The notes below the pieces were generated by a model. That model was given only the letters and a program-made list of their open reading frames with translations. It had not been told where the DNA came from and did not search any database. A stretch of DNA of 36,095 nucleotides from the NCBI GenBank assembly GCA_034189505.1, contig JAXHUR010000029.1, positions 1-36,095 on the forward strand, in the 5' to 3' direction. The stretch comes from Geoalkalibacter_A sp034189505. Lineage in GTDB: Bacteria; Desulfobacterota; Desulfuromonadia; Desulfuromonadales; Geoalkalibacteraceae. Positions 23,769-31,522 of the stretch are shown here, piece by piece (within the stretch, counting starts at the first letter, position 1; each line of letters begins with the position of its first letter). The translations under genes were made by a program, and so were the position numbers.

Positions 23769-23937
23769 ATTCTTTGATGCTTTCGCAAAAAAGCATCAAT
23801 GTCGATGGCTAAGCAAAAAGCGCCAAATGCAAGGCGCGCGATTGTCGAGCAATGAGGCGTACTTACGTACGTCGAAGCAGCGAGAGCAATTGCAGCAACG
23901 CAGCAGTTGGTGAGTTTTTGCGACGCCATCATTCTTT
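23769..23937. mobile_element. MITE-like element (155 bp) with inverted ends and 7-bp target duplication
   Basis: The element occupies 23776-23930. Its ends match as imperfect inverted repeats: GATGCTTTCGCAAAAA on the left and, read on the other strand, GATGGCGTCGCAAAAA on the right (13 of 16 identical). It is flanked by a perfect direct repeat ATTCTTT (23769-23775 and 23931-23937), extendable to CATTCTTT. The left end can also fold on itself (GATGCTTT with AAAGCATC, 23776-23797), and the interior carries GC-rich inverted segments such as GCGCCAAATGCAAGGCGC and TACTTACGTACG. No open reading frame for a transposase is present, so it would need to be moved in trans. It sits between the feoB remnant and the lexA promoter. 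Confidence 0.8.
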
Positions 23938-23995
23938 CGATCATCATGGGAACTGCGACCCCCTGCTGAACAGTTGTATTTTAATGCAGAGTTCC

Positions 23996-24024
23996 TTGAC
24001 ATACGCAAAACTTACGCATAGATT
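23996..24024 (+). promoter_or_regulatory. Promoter of the lexA-imuB-dnaE2 operon
   Basis: A perfect TTGACA (23996-24001) and TAGATT (24019-24024) are separated by 17 bases. Transcription from about 24031 would leave a short leader of under 20 bases containing the GAGGAGG ribosome site of lexA. Confidence 0.7.
24000..24021 (+). promoter_or_regulatory. Tandem 11-bp direct repeat in the promoter spacer, candidate LexA operator
   Basis: CATACGCAAAA (24000-24010) is followed without gap by CTTACGCATAG (24011-24021). The core TACGCA is repeated with an 11-bp period, exactly one helical turn. It fills the spacer of the lexA promoter, the normal place for autorepression. Direct-repeat operators with 11-bp period are known for alphaproteobacterial LexA (GTTC-N7-GTTC), but this core is different. 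Binding is inferred. Confidence 0.45.
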
Positions 24025-24047
24025 GAAACAAGCATGAGGAGGTGCCT

Positions 24048-24653
24048 ATGAGTCCTTTGACGCCCAAGCAGAAAGCCGTGTTCGACTTCATCGTTTCATT
24101 TACCGAACGGGAAGGGTATGCACCCTCCCAGCAGGAGATCGCCCGCGCCTTCGGGTTTTCTTCCCTCGGCACGGTGCAGAACTACCTGGTGCGCCTGGAG
24201 CGTGAAGGGGTGCTGCGCAAGGACTGGAATGCCCGTCGCGGCCTGCAGGTGCGTGCTTCGGCGGCAAAGAACAGCCTGGAACTGCCCCTGGCGGGAACCG
24301 TGGCCGCAGGCCGGCCCATCGAAGCGGTCAGCACGCCGGACACCCTCGAAGTTCCGGCCTCCATGGTCGGATCTGGAGAGAACTTCGTGCTGCGGGTCAA
24401 GGGCGACTCCATGGTCGGCGACGGGATTCTGGACGGTGATTTCGTGGTGGTGCGCAAGCAGCCCCAGGCCCAGTCCGGTCAGACCGTGGTGGCGCTGATC
24501 CGCGGCGAAGCCACCGTCAAGCGGCTGGTGCGCAAGGGCGAGCGGATTGAACTGCACCCCGCCAACCCCGCCATGAAACCGCTGGTGATCGAAGGTGAAG
24601 AGGATTTTCACATCGAGGGGGTGGTGGTCGGTCTCATCCGCCACTGCCCGTGA
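24048..24653 (+). CDS. lexA: LexA repressor (SOS regulator)
   Basis: LexA represses DNA-damage genes and cleaves itself when stimulated by RecA filaments. The 201-residue product has an N-terminal winged helix-turn-helix (about 1-65, SQQEIARAFGFSSLGTVQNYL) and an S24 peptidase domain. The cleavage site is the Ala87-Gly88 bond in AGTVAAGRP, the nucleophile is Ser121 (GDSMVGDG) and the general base is Lys158 (EATVKRL). The ATG at 24048 has GAGGAGG 5 bases before it. It is the first gene of a cassette with the damage-tolerance polymerase genes that follow, so it most likely controls them and itself. A second lexA elsewhere in the genome is possible but not visible here. Confidence 0.96.
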   Translation: MSPLTPKQKAVFDFIVSFTEREGYAPSQQEIARAFGFSSLGTVQNYLVRLEREGVLRKDWNARRGLQVRASAAKNSLELPLAGTVAAGRPIEAVSTPDTLEVPASMVGSGENFVLRVKGDSMVGDGILDGDFVVVRKQPQAQSGQTVVALIRGEATVKRLVRKGERIELHPANPAMKPLVIEGEEDFHIEGVVVGLIRHCP

Positions 24654-24659
24654 TTGTCC

Positions 24660-25826
24660 ATGGCGCGTGATATCGTACATCTGTCCGTGCCCGCCTTTGC
24701 CGTCTCCCTGGCGAGGGTGGTCGATGCGTCTTTGCGTGAACGACCGGTCGCCGTTTCTTCGGGCCCTTCGTCGCGCGCCCTGCTGCAGTGCGTCTCACAC
24801 GAGGCGCGGGCCGAAGGGGTATATGAAGGGATGTCCGCTCATCGCGCCCGTCTTCTATGTCCTGCGCTTCATCTCCTGCCGCCCGACCCCCATCTGCTGG
24901 CACGCGGCAATCAAGCCCTGCAGCGGTTGGTCGGCAACTATACGCCGGTGGTGGAACCCGGCGACGGAGGGCGATTGTTTCTCGATCTGACCGGCTGCAG
25001 TCGTCTTCTCGGACCGGGGCGCGACGTGGCCGCGCGCCTGGAGAAAGAACTGCGGCAGCGGCTGCGCTTGAATGGCAATGTCGGTGTGGCCGGCAACAAG
25101 CTGGTGGCGCGCATCGCCGCCGGCTGCCTGGAGCGTTCCGGGGTGTGCGATGTGCTGCGCGGCGCCGAGCAGAGTTTTATCGGCCCGCTGCCGACAACGG
25201 TGCTGCCGGGGATCGGGCCGACCCGCCAGGCCGGGCTGCTGCAGGATCTCAACATCCGCTTCGTGCAGGAGCTGGCCGCCCTGTCCGTGGCGCAGACGCG
25301 GCTTGTCGTCGGGGCCTTTGCGCCGCTTCTGCATCAGCGCTCCCGCGGCATCGACCCCAGCCCGGTGTGCCCGCCGCAGAAATCTCCGCAAGTGGTGGAG
25401 GAAACCTTCCTGGCGCGCCAGGATAACGACGATCAGGTGCTGCTCGCCGCGCTGTGCCAGCTGGTGGAAGCCTGCGGCCGTCGTCTGCGTCGTCTGCGCC
25501 GCATGACGGCGGAGATCGTTCTTTGCCTGACCTACGCCGACGGCGTCAGCCATCAGCGCCGGGCGGCATTGGATATCCCCTGCAATCATGATCTTGAACT
25601 CTACACGACGGCCGAGGATCTTTTGAGACGGGCCTGCGAGCGACGGGTGCGCATCAAGGGGCTGCGCCTGGAGTGCCGGCAGCTGTGCCCCGCCATTTCG
25701 CAGGTCGACCTGTTCACCCGCGCCGGACCTTCGCCACGCCAGGCCGCTCTCCAGCAGGCCCTTGACCAGGTGCGCGACAAGTACGGCGTGGCGGCCGTGC
25801 GTCGCGGCCGCACTCTCCATTTATGA
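24660..25826 (+). CDS. imuB: Catalytically inactive Y-family DNA polymerase, ImuB-like
   Basis: The 388-residue protein has the palm, fingers, thumb (helix-hairpin-helix VLPGIGPTRQAGLL near 181-194) and little-finger layout of Y-family polymerases. The metal-binding residues are lost: the HVDMD of Pol IV reads HLSVP (residues 7-11), and the SLDE motif reads DGGR (102-105). That is the hallmark of ImuB, which serves as a clamp-binding scaffold in error-prone synthesis rather than a polymerase. A clamp-binding pentapeptide QVDLF lies at residues 348-352. The gene starts six bases after lexA and overlaps dnaE2 by four (ATGA), so the three are translated as one unit. The usual partner imuA is absent. 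Confidence 0.9.
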   Translation: MARDIVHLSVPAFAVSLARVVDASLRERPVAVSSGPSSRALLQCVSHEARAEGVYEGMSAHRARLLCPALHLLPPDPHLLARGNQALQRLVGNYTPVVEPGDGGRLFLDLTGCSRLLGPGRDVAARLEKELRQRLRLNGNVGVAGNKLVARIAAGCLERSGVCDVLRGAEQSFIGPLPTTVLPGIGPTRQAGLLQDLNIRFVQELAALSVAQTRLVVGAFAPLLHQRSRGIDPSPVCPPQKSPQVVEETFLARQDNDDQVLLAALCQLVEACGRRLRRLRRMTAEIVLCLTYADGVSHQRRAALDIPCNHDLELYTTAEDLLRRACERRVRIKGLRLECRQLCPAISQVDLFTRAGPSPRQAALQQALDQVRDKYGVAAVRRGRTLHL

Positions 25827-28800
25827 ACTACGCCGCCCTGCACGTCCATTCAGCCAGTTCCCCGCAGTGGGGTGTGCGCTCTCTGCCTGACCTCTGCGCC
25901 GCGGCCCGCTCCCTGGGGATCAGGTCGCTGGCGCTGACGGATCGCAACGGCCTCTACGGCGTACCGCATTTTATTGAAGCCGCCCGATCCTGCGGCCTCG
26001 CCCCGATCATCGGCGCCGAGGTGTGCACCGCCGGTCAGCGGGCAGTGCTGCTGGCCGAAGATGAGACCGGGTATGCCCACCTGTGCCGCCTGCTTTCGGA
26101 TCTGCACTGCCGGGATGATTTCGACCTGGTCCGCAGTTTAAGTCATGCACGGCGTGGCCTGACGGTGATCAGCGATGATGCGCAGGTGCTGCGTTCGCTG
26201 TGCCGTCAAAGCCGCGCCGGGCTCTACGTGGAACTCTCGCCGGGCCATCAGATGCACCGCGCCCTGGCCCTTGCGCGGGAGCTGAAGCTGGCGCCGGTGG
26301 CCACCACGCGCGCGCTGCTGCTCGACGACGAAGACTACGAAACTCACCGCGTCCTGCGGGCCATCGCCCTCAACACCCGGCTTTCGCGTCTGGCGCCTGC
26401 AGATGTAGCGGGGGAGGGCGACCGCCTGATGTCGGCGGCACAGCTGGCGCAGTTTTTCCCCCACTGCCCGCAGGCCCTTGACAACACGCTGGAGATTGCC
26501 GCCCGCTGTCGCACCGACTGGGATTTCAGCACCACCATATTCCCCGCGTTCAACGGCCTGAACGACGATGAGGCGTTCGCCGTTCTTGAAGCCCGGTCCC
26601 GGGAGGGAGCCCGTCGGCGCTACGGCGACATCGACGCGCGCGTCGAGGAGCGGCTGCGCAGGGAGCTGGACCTGATCTTCGCCAAGGGCTTTGCCCATTA
26701 CTTTCTGGTGGTGGAGGAGCTGGCCCGCCAGTCGCCGCGCACCTGCGGGCGCGGCAGCGCAGCGGCGTCGCTGGTGGCCTACACCCTGGGCATCACCCAT
26801 GTCGATCCGCTGGCGTACAATCTGTTCTTCGAGCGCTTTCTCAACGAAGGGCGGCTCGACCCGCCGGATATCGACATCGATTTCCCTTGGGATGAGCGGG
26901 ACGCCATCCTCGATTTCGCCTTTCGGCGCTACGGCGCGCGACGCGCGGCGATGGTGGCCAACCAGATCAGCTTCAAGGGGCGCTCGTCATTGCGGGAGGT
27001 GGCCAAGGTCTTCGGTTTCGAGGAAGCGGAGATCAAGTCCGTGACCTCGCGGTTGTCCGGCTACTGCAGAGCCGGGGGCGTTGCTGCGGCTATCGCAGAT
27101 GACCCGTTGTTTCAGGATCGCTCTTTGAATGAAGACTGGCGGCAGGTGCTGCGCATTGCCGGTCGCCTTGAGGGGCAGCTGCGCCATCTCGGCCTGCACT
27201 GCGGCGGGCTGGTGGTGGTTCCCGATGAAATCCGCCGCTACGTCCCGGTCGAAGTCTCCGCCCGCGGTCTGCCCCTGATCCAGTGGGAAAAAGACCAGGC
27301 CGAGGCCGCGGGACTGGTCAAGATCGATATCCTCGGCAACCGCTCCCTGGCGGTGATTCGCGATGCACTGCAGGCCGTCAAGGAGCAGACCGGCCGCGAA
27401 ATCGACTACGCCAGCTGGCAGCCGCTGGAGGATGCGCGCACCCGCAAGCTGCTCTGCCAGGGGGAGACCATGGGCTGCTTCTACATCGAATCGCCCGCCA
27501 CCCGGCAGCTGCTCAGGCGCATGTTCGAACAGGGGCCGGCCGAGGACGGCGCTTTTCTCTTCGAGCACCTGGTCATGGCGTCTTCCATCATCCGACCGGC
27601 TGCCAACAACTTTATCCGTGAGTTTATCGCCCGCATGCGCGGCAAGTCCTGGCGTTCTCCGCACCCGCTGCTTGACAGCGTGCTGGAGGAAACCTACGGC
27701 ATCGCCATCTACCAGGAGCAGATTACCCAGATTGCCATGGCGCTGGCCGGCTTCACGGCGTTCGAGGGAGATCAGCTGCGCAAAATCATCAGCAAGAAGC
27801 ACAAGGCGCAGACGCTGAAGGATTACCGGCAGAAATTCTTTGCCGGAGGCCTTAAAAAAGGGATCGACGACAAAACCCTGCAGGCGGTGTGGGAGCAGAT
27901 TCTCTCCTTCGGCGGGTACTCCTTCTGCAAGCCGCACTCGGCCTCCTACGCCCTGGTCAGCTGCAAGTCGGCCTACCTCAAGGCCCATTACCCGGCGCAG
28001 TTCATGGCGGCGGTCATTTCCAACCGGGGCGGTTTCTATTCCCCGCTGGCCTATCTTTCCGAAGCGCGCCGCATGGGGTTGACCATCCTGCCCCCCGATA
28101 TTAATCAGAGCGAGGACCACTACCTTGGGCGGGACAGGGCTCTGCGCATCGGTTTCATGCAGATTCAGGGGCTTTCGCACAATGCGCTCAAGGCGGTGCT
28201 GGCTGAACGTGAAAAAGGGGGGGATTTCCGTGATTTTCATGATTTTCTGCAGCGTGTGCGCCTCGATTGCGCCGATGTCCAGCGGCTGATCAAGGCCGGT
28301 TGTTTCGACGCGCTGGAGGGACGGTCACATCGCCCGGTTCTGCTGTGGCAGTGCCTCGCTGATTCACGGCAGGATGCCGTCGGGCAGACCGGGCTGCTGT
28401 TTGAGGCTCCGGCGCTCGACCTGCCCAGACCGCCTCCCTACGACGACAGAAAGGTTCTCGCCCAGGAAGTCGAAACCCTTGGGATGCTGGTGTCCTGCCA
28501 CCCGCTGCGTCTCTACCGCCGGCAGATCGAACGCCTCAAGCCGGTGCCCGCTCGCTCCCTGGAGGAATGGGCCGGGCGCTACATCACCATGATCGGCTGG
28601 TGGGTGACCGGCAAGAGGGTGCGGGACAAAAACGGCCGCCCCATGGAATTTGTTTCCTTCGAAGACACCACCGCCATCTTCGATGCGACGTTCTTTCCCG
28701 CCGCCTACGGGCGCTTCTGCCGCAAACTCTCGCGCCTGCGGCCCTACGTGCTCAAGGGCAGGGTGGAAGAGGACTTCGGCGTGGCGACCCTGAGGGTGGA

Positions 28801-28831
28801 ATGGGTCGGTTTTCTGGATGAAAAAGAGTGA
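25823..28831 (+). CDS. dnaE2: Error-prone DNA polymerase DnaE2 (C-family, ImuC)
   Basis: DnaE2 is a damage-inducible C-family polymerase that, with ImuB, copies past lesions and causes induced mutation. The 1002-residue product opens with a PHP domain (HVHS at residues 7-10), where the second motif ALTDRNG has Arg for the usual His. The palm carries GRGSAAASLVAY (about 309-320) and the catalytic PDIDIDF with Asp349/Asp351. Later come the KIDILGNRSL, VEETYGIAIYQEQI and FGGYSFCKPHSASYALVS regions of the DnaE fold, then helix-hairpin-helix and OB-fold domains. At about 1000 residues it is shorter than replicative DnaE1 (about 1160), and it lacks the long C-terminal tail for the tau subunit. The start overlaps the imuB stop. 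Confidence 0.95.
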   Translation: MNYAALHVHSASSPQWGVRSLPDLCAAARSLGIRSLALTDRNGLYGVPHFIEAARSCGLAPIIGAEVCTAGQRAVLLAEDETGYAHLCRLLSDLHCRDDFDLVRSLSHARRGLTVISDDAQVLRSLCRQSRAGLYVELSPGHQMHRALALARELKLAPVATTRALLLDDEDYETHRVLRAIALNTRLSRLAPADVAGEGDRLMSAAQLAQFFPHCPQALDNTLEIAARCRTDWDFSTTIFPAFNGLNDDEAFAVLEARSREGARRRYGDIDARVEERLRRELDLIFAKGFAHYFLVVEELARQSPRTCGRGSAAASLVAYTLGITHVDPLAYNLFFERFLNEGRLDPPDIDIDFPWDERDAILDFAFRRYGARRAAMVANQISFKGRSSLREVAKVFGFEEAEIKSVTSRLSGYCRAGGVAAAIADDPLFQDRSLNEDWRQVLRIAGRLEGQLRHLGLHCGGLVVVPDEIRRYVPVEVSARGLPLIQWEKDQAEAAGLVKIDILGNRSLAVIRDALQAVKEQTGREIDYASWQPLEDARTRKLLCQGETMGCFYIESPATRQLLRRMFEQGPAEDGAFLFEHLVMASSIIRPAANNFIREFIARMRGKSWRSPHPLLDSVLEETYGIAIYQEQITQIAMALAGFTAFEGDQLRKIISKKHKAQTLKDYRQKFFAGGLKKGIDDKTLQAVWEQILSFGGYSFCKPHSASYALVSCKSAYLKAHYPAQFMAAVISNRGGFYSPLAYLSEARRMGLTILPPDINQSEDHYLGRDRALRIGFMQIQGLSHNALKAVLAEREKGGDFRDFHDFLQRVRLDCADVQRLIKAGCFDALEGRSHRPVLLWQCLADSRQDAVGQTGLLFEAPALDLPRPPPYDDRKVLAQEVETLGMLVSCHPLRLYRRQIERLKPVPARSLEEWAGRYITMIGWWVTGKRVRDKNGRPMEFVSFEDTTAIFDATFFPAAYGRFCRKLSRLRPYVLKGRVEEDFGVATLRVEWVGFLDEKE

Positions 28832-28845
28832 TCACGAGTGATCAC
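28821..28845 (-). terminator. Terminator for the isochorismatase-like gene, overlapping both stop codons
   Basis: Two copies of the palindrome GTGATCAC (28828-28835 and 28838-28845) form a 7-bp hairpin with a 4-base loop. On the minus strand TCTTTTT follows, making an intrinsic terminator. The hairpin includes the stop codons of both convergent genes. Confidence 0.6.
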
Positions 28846-29426
28846 CCTTTGGCCGAGCGTGCCTTCACCAGCGCGGAGATCTCCTTGAACTGCGGATCGC
28901 TTGACACCTTGACCAGTTGAAATACCGCCGTTTCCGAAGTGGTGACGACCGCTCCGGCCGACCGGGCCGATTCCAGCGCGTTCAGATAGTCGATTTCGCC
29001 GCGCGACATGATGCCGTCGCGGACCAGATGCACGTCAAAACCTTCCCGCAGCAATCCAAGCACCGTCTGAAAGACGCACACATGGGCTTCCATGCCGACG
29101 ACAATCGCCTGGCGGCGCCCCAGTGAATTCATGTGTTCGATGAAAGAGGGTTCGCCGCAGCATCCGAAGGTGAGCTTTTCGATGACCTTGTCGCGGCAGG
29201 CATCGGCCAGGTCGGGCACCATGTGCCCGATGCCGCGCGGATACTGTTCCGTGCCGACCACCGGAACTCCGAGCAGCCGCGCACTCTTTAAGACGAAAGT
29301 GATATTGCGCAGAACTTCGGCGTAGCGGTCCTGGTCCATAACTGGGACCAGCCGCTCCTGCACATCGACCACGACCAGAACGGCCTGGTCGCGTTCCAGA
29401 ATGAATTTGGCCACAGTAGTGTTCAT
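28842..29426 (-). CDS. Isochorismatase-family cysteine hydrolase
   Basis: The 194-residue protein is a cytoplasmic hydrolase of the isochorismatase/nicotinamidase superfamily. The catalytic triad is readable as Asp21 (VVVDVQERL), Lys84 (IEKLTFGCC) and Cys117 (GMEAHVCVFQT). The family's cis-peptide precedes the cysteine. Relatives of this short 'YcaC/hydrolase' type act on unknown amides or related small molecules, so the substrate cannot be named. The ATG at 29426 with AGGAG 9 bases before it is preferred to the longer open frame. It is convergent with dnaE2 and divergent from the metal-efflux operon. Confidence 0.9.
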   Translation of the reverse strand: MNTTVAKFILERDQAVLVVVDVQERLVPVMDQDRYAEVLRNITFVLKSARLLGVPVVGTEQYPRGIGHMVPDLADACRDKVIEKLTFGCCGEPSFIEHMNSLGRRQAIVVGMEAHVCVFQTVLGLLREGFDVHLVRDGIMSRGEIDYLNALESARSAGAVVTTSETAVFQLVKVSSDPQFKEISALVKARSAKG

Positions 29427-29534
29427 AGGAAATTCTCCTTTGCAGTGCCGGCAAAAGCAGGATAAAAGTAGCATCAATGTTTACATTTGGAATGGTTGCA
29501 TTTTTTCTCTGCCTTCGGCTACCATATTCTTATT

Positions 29535-29990
29535 ATGTATCTTCGCATTCCCCGATATTTGGTAGCGCTGATCAGCGTCATGGTCTTTGTTCTCGCAGGC
29601 CAGACCAGTGTGCAAGGCTACGTCTGGTGTCTTGGTGAGAACAGGCACGCAGCGCTTGAGCATCCTGTAGCGGGTGACTGCCACGGCGCTGAGCGGGCGC
29701 CGGGCGTTTGCGGAGACGAGCACTCCGATAATGAAGATGATGCCTTTCATGCCTTTTGTGAAGTGGCCTCCTGCGGGCCCTGCCTCGATCTGCCTGCCTC
29801 GGTCAAGGCCAACTTTCGCCGTGCAGGGGACTTTGACGCGGACGATATTCTGATTGATCTGCCCCTGGTGGGTTTTTCCTTCCCGCTGGCGGCATCCTCC
29901 GATCAATTTATACCGCAACTTTTTCCGCAACCCCCTCCAGAGACCGATCCTTTCCTGGTTTCTCTTCGCACGGTTGTCCTTCTGCATTGA
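29535..29990 (+). CDS. Small exported Cys/His-rich protein heading the metal-efflux operon
   Basis: The predicted 151-residue product has a hydrophobic N-terminal signal-type segment (about 7-25) and then a short region rich in metal-ligand residues: Cys32, Cys49, Cys59, Cys75, Cys80 and Cys83 (CGPC motif), with interspersed His and acidic residues. This fits a periplasmic metal-binding or metal-sensing protein like the small proteins often found before czc-type genes. I cannot place it in a named family. The start at 29535 has no clear ribosome site; a candidate TTGCAT/TACCAT promoter (29496-29525) would leave almost no leader. A TTG start 48 bases upstream is an alternative. About 220 bases without evident features separate it from the efflux genes. 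Confidence 0.6.
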   Translation: MYLRIPRYLVALISVMVFVLAGQTSVQGYVWCLGENRHAALEHPVAGDCHGAERAPGVCGDEHSDNEDDAFHAFCEVASCGPCLDLPASVKANFRRAGDFDADDILIDLPLVGFSFPLAASSDQFIPQLFPQPPPETDPFLVSLRTVVLLH

Positions 29991-30208
29991 TTCACCCCCC
30001 TGTACCGTTCTGCTGTATTTTTCTACCCAAAAGTTCATAAAAACCAAAAATTTGCGCTTTAGGTCGATTCTTTCAGACTGAGTCTTGTTCCGTGTTCACA
30101 GGTGCGGATTCGAGCGGGTTGCCCGCTGCGGCGGAATGAATCGAGGTGCGTGAATATATTTGCTCTTCATCGTTTTGCGTTGATGGAGACGCACAGGAGG
30201 TTGTTCGT

Positions 30209-31522
30209 ATGAACCGTAAACCGTTCGCCGGGTTGCTGGCGATGGTGCTGGCAGTTCATGTTCTGCACAGCCCGCAGAAGGTTTATGCCGCAGATGCCGC
30301 GTCGGCGCTGCCCGTTTTGTCCGTGGCGGAAGTTGTTGAGCGTACGCTGGAAAACCATCCCGCTCTCTCCGCCGCGGGACATGAATCCGCTGCTCTGGAG
30401 CATGAAGTGCGGCAGGCCGGGGTCCGTCCCAATCCTGAGCTTTCCCTGGAGTTGGAGAACTTCGGCGGCAGCGGCGAGTTTGCCGGAACCGACCGGGCAG
30501 AGACCACGCTGCGCCTCAGCCAGCAATTGGAGCTGGGAGGCAAGCGCTCGGCGCGTCGGCATGTCGCCCGCTCCGCCCTGGAACTGGGCCTGCAGGAAAA
30601 GGAACTTGTGCGTATCGAGGTCGCATCCAAAGCGGTGGCACGTTTTCTCGAACTGGTGGCCGCCCAGCAGCGTGAAGCTGTGGCCCGTGACCAGGTGGCG
30701 TTGAATGAAAGCCTGCTGTCGGCGGTTGAGGAACGGATCGCCGCCGGAAAATCCGCTTCGATCGAGAAAAAGCGCTTTTCTTCGCGTCTGGCCGAAGCGC
30801 GACTGGAACTGAGGCGAGTCCAGCGCGAGGTTTCTGCAGCCCGACAGGTGCTGGCCTTGTTCTGGCAGGGTGAACAGAGTGATTTTATCGCTGCGGAGGA
30901 TGATTTCCTCCGCGTTGCGGAGATTCCCGAGCGATCGACACTTCTTGCAGACCTTGAAAAAAGCCCCGCCGTGCAGCGGGCAAAGGGCATGCGAGTTAGG
31001 ACAGAGCAGGAGCTGCGGCTGGCACGCGCCGAGGGGGTGGTCGATCCGACCCTGAGTCTCGGCGTCAAGCGTGATGAGGATGCCGACGATCATGCCATCG
31101 TTGCTGAAATTTCCGTGCCGCTGCCGCTGTTCGACCACAACCGGGGCGCCATCGCGGCCGCCCGCTCGCGTCTTGATAAGGCGCGGGAGGAAAAAAACGC
31201 CGCCAGGCTTGATCTGGAATGGCAGGTGGTGCGTGGCTGGAGCCAACTTGACAGCGCCTATGACGAGGTCCTCTCCTTGCGCGACGATGTGATTCCGGCC
31301 GCAGAGAAGAGCTTTGAAGGAATCCGCTACGGTTATCAGGCCGGAAAATTCGGGTTGCTCGATGTTCTGGATGCGGAACAGAGTCTTTTTGCCGCAAAAA
31401 GCCTGCAGATCGATGCGCTGCTGGCCTATCACCGCGCCGTGCTTGAACTGGAGCGCCTGCTGGGACGCAGTGTTCTCAAGACCCTTCAGTACCTGAATTT
31501 TTCAAAATACGAGGATAAATAA
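30209..31522 (+). CDS. czcC: CzcC-like outer-membrane efflux channel (TolC family)
   Basis: The 437-residue protein is the outer-membrane channel of a heavy-metal RND efflux system. A signal peptide ends at VYA-ADA (about residue 28). Two outer-membrane-efflux repeats follow, with long coiled-coil helices (about 45-230 and 245-430) and the family's L-x-ENHPAL start, NPELSLELENFGGSGEF strand and QQLELGGKR segment. The last is typical of CzcC/CusC-like members. The ATG at 30209 has AGGAGG 8 bases upstream; the longer open frame has no site. Its stop overlaps the start of the next gene (TAATG). Confidence 0.9.
   Translation: MNRKPFAGLLAMVLAVHVLHSPQKVYAADAASALPVLSVAEVVERTLENHPALSAAGHESAALEHEVRQAGVRPNPELSLELENFGGSGEFAGTDRAETTLRLSQQLELGGKRSARRHVARSALELGLQEKELVRIEVASKAVARFLELVAAQQREAVARDQVALNESLLSAVEERIAAGKSASIEKKRFSSRLAEARLELRRVQREVSAARQVLALFWQGEQSDFIAAEDDFLRVAEIPERSTLLADLEKSPAVQRAKGMRVRTEQELRLARAEGVVDPTLSLGVKRDEDADDHAIVAEISVPLPLFDHNRGAIAAARSRLDKAREEKNAARLDLEWQVVRGWSQLDSAYDEVLSLRDDVIPAAEKSFEGIRYGYQAGKFGLLDVLDAEQSLFAAKSLQIDALLAYHRAVLELERLLGRSVLKTLQYLNFSKYEDK

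Noticed and set aside
23931..24047. E. coli-type (CTGT-N8-ACAG), Gram-positive (GAAC-N4-GTTC) or Geobacter-type (GGTT...ACC) SOS box before lexA
   Set aside because: None of these palindromes is present; only the TACGCA direct repeat stands out.
26987..28240. A 417-codon minus-strand open frame opposite dnaE2
   Set aside because: Low-complexity antisense translation without motifs; the plus strand encodes the well-supported polymerase.
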